From NCBI GenBank assembly GCA_050743625.1, contig JBOGED010000272.1, positions 1 through 6,056 on the forward strand: a stretch of DNA of 6,056 bases. The letters run 5' to 3'. The number at the start of each line of letters is the position of its first letter. Within the stretch, counting starts at the first letter, position 1. Of this stretch, positions 6,041 through 6,056 are shown in pieces. Source of the DNA: JBOGED01 sp050743625 (GTDB taxonomy: Bacteria > Actinomycetota > Nitriliruptoria > Euzebyales > Egibacteraceae). Position numbers and translations under genes: made by a program. The notes under the pieces were generated by a model. That model was not told where the DNA came from. It was given only the letters and a program-made list of their open reading frames with translations, and searched no databases.

Positions 6041-6056
6041 GAGCACCCCCGACCGG

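Overview
The DNA is strongly GC-rich, and its real coding stretches favour G or C at third codon positions. The recognisable families (a BRCT-containing DNA polymerase III epsilon-like exonuclease, an EcoEI-type HsdR, and a radical SAM/SPASM maturase tail) suggest a high-GC actinobacterium. This is inference from family resemblance; no database search was possible.

The window reads as a decaying accessory island, with every recognisable gene on the + strand. Bases 1-200 hold out-of-frame scraps that look like the middle of an IS1380-type transposase. Bases 200-447 have nothing recognisable. A near-perfect 23-bp palindrome (448-497) follows, and directly after it comes the 3' part (510-1116) of an epsilon-like 3'-5' exonuclease, without its nuclease domain and broken by about seven frameshifts.

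The centre is a type I restriction locus. hsdR (1159-3982) is recognisable over its whole length, with PD-ExK nuclease, DEAD-like helicase and C-terminal domains, but two one-base losses break it. hsdS (3979-5031) overlaps hsdR by ATGA and is broken by three one-base gains. Its second target-recognition domain stops at about 4850, exactly at an 8-bp inverted repeat, and an unrelated tail follows. No hsdM is present, and HsdM is needed for methylation and for complex assembly. As written, the locus cannot make a working restriction-modification enzyme unless the frameshifts are sequence errors and an hsdM lies elsewhere.

Downstream lie a small possible zinc-ribbon plus membrane-segment protein (5092-5739, only the first ~90 residues convincing) and a fragment of a radical SAM/SPASM peptide-modifying enzyme (5541-5765). 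The last 290 bases have no gene but carry two hairpins and a 39-bp direct repeat whose copies each fold into a hairpin.

The most unusual signals are non-coding. Three hairpins, one upstream of the restriction locus and two at the right end, share the same CG-TATY-CG apex. A diverged ~33-bp direct repeat (229-261 and 5771-5802) brackets nearly the whole island, and its right copy begins five bases after the radical SAM homology ends. Together they suggest that mobile or REP-like elements shaped the region. I found no convincing new defence system.
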